This document shows, piece after piece, positions 61,539 to 64,000 of a DNA stretch of 64,000 bases (its first letter is position 1; each line of letters starts with the position of its first letter). Origin of the DNA: Fodinibacter sp038258215 (lineage in GTDB: Bacteria; Actinomycetota; Actinomycetes; Actinomycetales; Dermatophilaceae); assembly GCA_038258215.1 (NCBI GenBank), contig JBBSQC010000002.1, forward strand, positions 62,001 to 126,000, read 5' to 3'. A model generated the notes under the pieces. The model was given only the letters and a program-made list of their open reading frames with translations. It was not told where the DNA came from and ran no database searches. A program made the translations under genes and the position numbers.

Positions 61539-63941
61539 TCAGGTCTCGATGCCGTCGCAGGTGTCCATGACCAGGCTGACGGCCTGGGCCACCCGGGGCG
61601 GCGGAAGGGGCAGCCCCTCGGCCCCGGTGAGGTAGAAGGTGTCCAGCGTCTGGCCGGCGTACGTCGCGATGTGGGCCGAGCGCACGGAGATCCCCGCCCG
61701 GGCCAGCGCGGCCCCGAGCTCGTGCAGCAGGCCCGGCCGGTCCTGGGCGCGCACCTCGAGGACCGTGGCCTCGTTGCTGGCGCCCGGCACCACGAGCGCA
61801 CGGGACTGCCCCGGTGACCCGGTGCCGGTCCGGCCCGAGGGTCGAGGCAGGTGGGCCCGGCGCCGGTCCAGGGTGGAGAGCGGCCCCCGGTCCCCCCTGC
61901 CGAGACGTGCGAGCCCTCGGGAGATGCGCTCGGGCTCGGGCTCCGCTCCGCTCGGGGACTCCACGTGCCACTCGTCGGCCGCGATGCCGTTGACGGTGCG
62001 CAGGATGGCCGTGCGCACCGTCAGCCCCTCGGCCGCCAGCAGGCCCGCCGTGTCCGCGAAGAGGCCCACCCGGTCCAGGTCGGTGATGTCGAGGCGATGG
62101 GTGCCACCGGCCGCGATGACGCGCACCGCGGGCTCACCGCCCCGCACCGCGGCCGCGATCACCGGGTCGATGCTCGTGCCGGTGTCGTCCCGGTGGTTGG
62201 TGGCGGACACGGCCGACAAGGACCGGGCCGGCGTGTCGAGGCGCGCGCGCACCGCCGTCGCGAGCTGGTCCAGGAGCGTGGCGCGCCAGTCGGTCCAGGC
62301 CGCCGGACCAGCAGCGGACGCGTCGGCCTCGGTGAGGGCGAGGAGTAGCTCGAAGACGTCCCGGTCGCCGCCCACCGCCGCGAGGGCCGCCTCGATGGTC
62401 GCAGGGTCCTGGTGGTCCCGTCGGGTGGCCAGCTCGATGAGCGTCAGGTGCTCGCGCACGAGGGTCACCAACGTCTGCACGTCGCAGGGCGGCATCCCCC
62501 ACCGCTGCACGATCACCTCGGTGCGCCGGGCGCCCTCGACGGAGTGGTCGTGGGCGCCGCGCACCTTGCCGATGTCGTGGAGCAGCGCGGCGAGGAGCAG
62601 CAGGTCGGGGCGGGCGACGCGCCGCACCAGGCCGGATGCGCGCACCACCGTCTCGACGAGGTGGCGGTCCACGGTGTGCCGGTGCACGGCGTTGCGCTGT
62701 GGCCGCGACCGCACGTCGGACCACTCGGGCAGCCACCCGCCGACGATGCCGACCTGGTCCAGCCCCTCCCACACGCCGACCAGCCCGGGGCCGCAGGCGA
62801 GGAGGTCGCCGAGCAGGCTCCGAGCAGCCGCCGGCCACGGTGTGGGCAGGGGCGGTGCGGTGCTGGCGAGGTTGTCCAGAGTGGCGGGAGCGATCGGGAG
62901 GCCGGCTCGAGCGGCGACGACGGCCGCCCGCAGGGGAAGGGTCGCATCGGACTCGGCGAGGCGCGGTGCACCGAGGACGACCTCGCCGTCGCTCGCGAAC
63001 ATGCCGTGGCCGAGCGGGGTCATCTGCGGTCGGCGCGGACCGACCCGAAGGGTGCGTGCCCGCTGGGACTGACCGGCCCGGCGCAACGTGCCGTCGAGGG
63101 AGTAGGCGATGAGGCGCCCCGCTGCCGACACCCCCGTGAGGAGGTCGTCCGCGTCGGGGTGACCGAGCAGCGCCGCGACCGCGTCGTGGTCCTCGCGTCC
63201 GAGCCGGTCCCTGCTGCGGCCGGTCACGACGTGCACGGCGTCGCGCACGTCGAGGAGCAGCGCGTATGCCGTGTCGACGCCCTGGCCGTGCGGTCGGTCG
63301 GCGAGCCAGGCCTCGGTCAGGGCCCGAAGCACCGCCATGTCGCGGAGCCCGCCGTGGGCCTCCTTGAGCTCGGGCTCGATCGACTGCGCCAGCTCACCCT
63401 GGCGCTGGTGGCGCGCAGTCACCGCCTCGACGAGCTGCGGGAGGCGCCGGCGCGCGTTGCCGCGCCAGTCGTGGGCCACGGTGGCCCGCGCCGCGACGAC
63501 GAGCTCGGAATCGCCCGCCAGCGACGTGAGGTCGAGGAGCCCCACGGCCGCGGTGAGGTCGGCGGCCGCCACCTGCCGGCACTGCGTGACGGTGCGCACG
63601 CTGTGGTCCAGGCGCACCCCGGCATCCCAGATGGGATACCAGATGCGGTCCGCGAGGGCCGTGAGCTCCTTGGTGGGCAGGGAGCGTTCGGAGTGCACGA
63701 GCACGAGGTCGTAGTCGCTGAGCGGCCCGGCGTCTGCGCGACCGAGGCTGCCGACGGCGGCGAGCGCCACCCCGTCGATCCGTGCCCCACCGGTGGCCTC
63801 GCGCCAGACCTGCGCGAGCCAGTCCCGGTTGAACGCGGAGAGCGCGGCCCGGCGCGCCTGGCCGGCACCGGCGACGTGGAAGTCGCGGGTGCCGGCCAGG
63901 TCGAGCCGCCGGGATCCGATCTCGCTCGAGGGGGTGGGCAT
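61539..63941 (-). CDS. glnD: Bifunctional PII uridylyltransferase/uridylyl-removing enzyme
   Basis: 800 residues. The nucleotidyltransferase domain has GSLGRAD (64-70) and SDYDLV (D76, D78). The HD domain has LLAALLHDIGKVRGAHDHSVEGA, which removes UMP, and two C-terminal ACT domains bind glutamine. In some actinobacteria GlnD adenylylates PII instead. It is three bases after glnB, the standard coupling. Confidence 0.94.
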   Translation of the reverse strand: MPTPSSEIGSRRLDLAGTRDFHVAGAGQARRAALSAFNRDWLAQVWREATGGARIDGVALAAVGSLGRADAGPLSDYDLVLVHSERSLPTKELTALADRIWYPIWDAGVRLDHSVRTVTQCRQVAAADLTAAVGLLDLTSLAGDSELVVAARATVAHDWRGNARRRLPQLVEAVTARHQRQGELAQSIEPELKEAHGGLRDMAVLRALTEAWLADRPHGQGVDTAYALLLDVRDAVHVVTGRSRDRLGREDHDAVAALLGHPDADDLLTGVSAAGRLIAYSLDGTLRRAGQSQRARTLRVGPRRPQMTPLGHGMFASDGEVVLGAPRLAESDATLPLRAAVVAARAGLPIAPATLDNLASTAPPLPTPWPAAARSLLGDLLACGPGLVGVWEGLDQVGIVGGWLPEWSDVRSRPQRNAVHRHTVDRHLVETVVRASGLVRRVARPDLLLLAALLHDIGKVRGAHDHSVEGARRTEVIVQRWGMPPCDVQTLVTLVREHLTLIELATRRDHQDPATIEAALAAVGGDRDVFELLLALTEADASAAGPAAWTDWRATLLDQLATAVRARLDTPARSLSAVSATNHRDDTGTSIDPVIAAAVRGGEPAVRVIAAGGTHRLDITDLDRVGLFADTAGLLAAEGLTVRTAILRTVNGIAADEWHVESPSGAEPEPERISRGLARLGRGDRGPLSTLDRRRAHLPRPSGRTGTGSPGQSRALVVPGASNEATVLEVRAQDRPGLLHELGAALARAGISVRSAHIATYAGQTLDTFYLTGAEGLPLPPPRVAQAVSLVMDTCDGIET

Positions 63942-63944
63942 CCG

Positions 63945-64000
63945 CTAGATCGCCTCGACGCCGCGTTCCCCGGTGCGGACGCGCGCGACGTCCTCCACCG
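63945..64000 (-). CDS. glnB: PII signal protein, 3' end only
   Basis: Seventeen codons and the TAG are visible. They read VEDVARVRTGERGVEAI, the C-terminal B/C-loop end of a PII protein (GlnB/GlnK), with the Arg residues that bind ATP. The rest lies beyond the window. Gene symbol could equally be glnK. Confidence 0.9.
   Translation of the reverse strand, partial: VEDVARVRTGERGVEAI

Overview
This window is chromosomal DNA of a very GC-rich actinobacterium, most likely in the order Micrococcales and close to the family Intrasporangiaceae. The reasons are the base composition, the frequent GTG starts, the 4-base start/stop overlaps, actinobacterial gene orders (dxr / site-2 protease / ispG / GNAT / proS; rlmN / cdsA / frr / pyrH; rpsP / khpA / rimM / trmD / rplS / lepB / rnhB / DUF2469 / yraN / comM / dprA / xerC; glnB / glnD / ffh), and the actinobacteria-typical DUF2469 and DUF4081-GNAT proteins. 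The family-level placement is inference. I see no rRNA or tRNA gene, CRISPR array, insertion sequence or prophage.

Layout. 1-1.64 kb: 3' part of a YyaL/DUF255 protein. 1.65-4.4 kb: a flavin-dependent redox operon (ferric-reductase-like protein, FMN-binding protein, ApbE flavinyltransferase). 4.5-6.4 kb: amylosucrase, with a LacI-type operator-like site in front. 6.4-7.5 kb: an AbiEi/DUF559-like gene bracketed by two inverted copies of a 50-bp hairpin. 7.5-17 kb: a minus-strand housekeeping block (TSUP transporter, HAD phosphatase, proS, two GNAT proteins, DoxX-like protein, ispG, site-2 protease, dxr), which includes two steps of MEP isoprenoid synthesis. 17.1-31.4 kb: a large polyamine-catabolism locus. 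It has gabD, agmatinase, a saccharopine-dehydrogenase-like enzyme, PotCBAD uptake and aminobutyraldehyde dehydrogenase on the minus strand. Facing them on the plus strand are an Lrp regulator, a class III aminotransferase, an FAD amine oxidase and a LOG-like protein. Together they could import agmatine or putrescine and carry it to GABA and then succinate.

31.5-40.2 kb: a hydrolase, then the translation and lipid genes rlmN, cdsA, frr, pyrH, tsf, rpsB. A 1.8-kb accessory patch (Imm5-type immunity protein, a 58-residue ORF, a decayed phosphoribosyltransferase, a SnoaL-like protein) splits pyrH from tsf. 40.5-49.3 kb: an aminotransferase, a secreted M23-type protein, xerC, dprA, comM, yraN, DUF2469, rnhB, lepB and a lepB paralogue without catalytic residues. 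49.3-53.9 kb: rplS, fetB and the rpsP / khpA / rimM / trmD-GNAT operon, with a 226-bp fold-back element between fetB and trmD. 53.9-64 kb: an Rrf2 regulator facing a frameshifted TSUP gene, an amidohydrolase, a methyltransferase, a hydrolase, ffh, zwf, glnD and the 3' end of glnB.

The most unusual signals are non-coding. (i) The octamer GTATGCCG and its near relative GGATGCCG are strongly over-represented on both strands, inside and outside genes, and force rare codons. (ii) A 226-bp element with 76-bp imperfect terminal inverted repeats ends in 26-bp palindromes. (iii) A shared GGATT(T)C-N21-YAGAMT module lies upstream of rpsB, rplS and rpsP. (iv) A nuclease-like gene sits between inverted copies of one palindrome.
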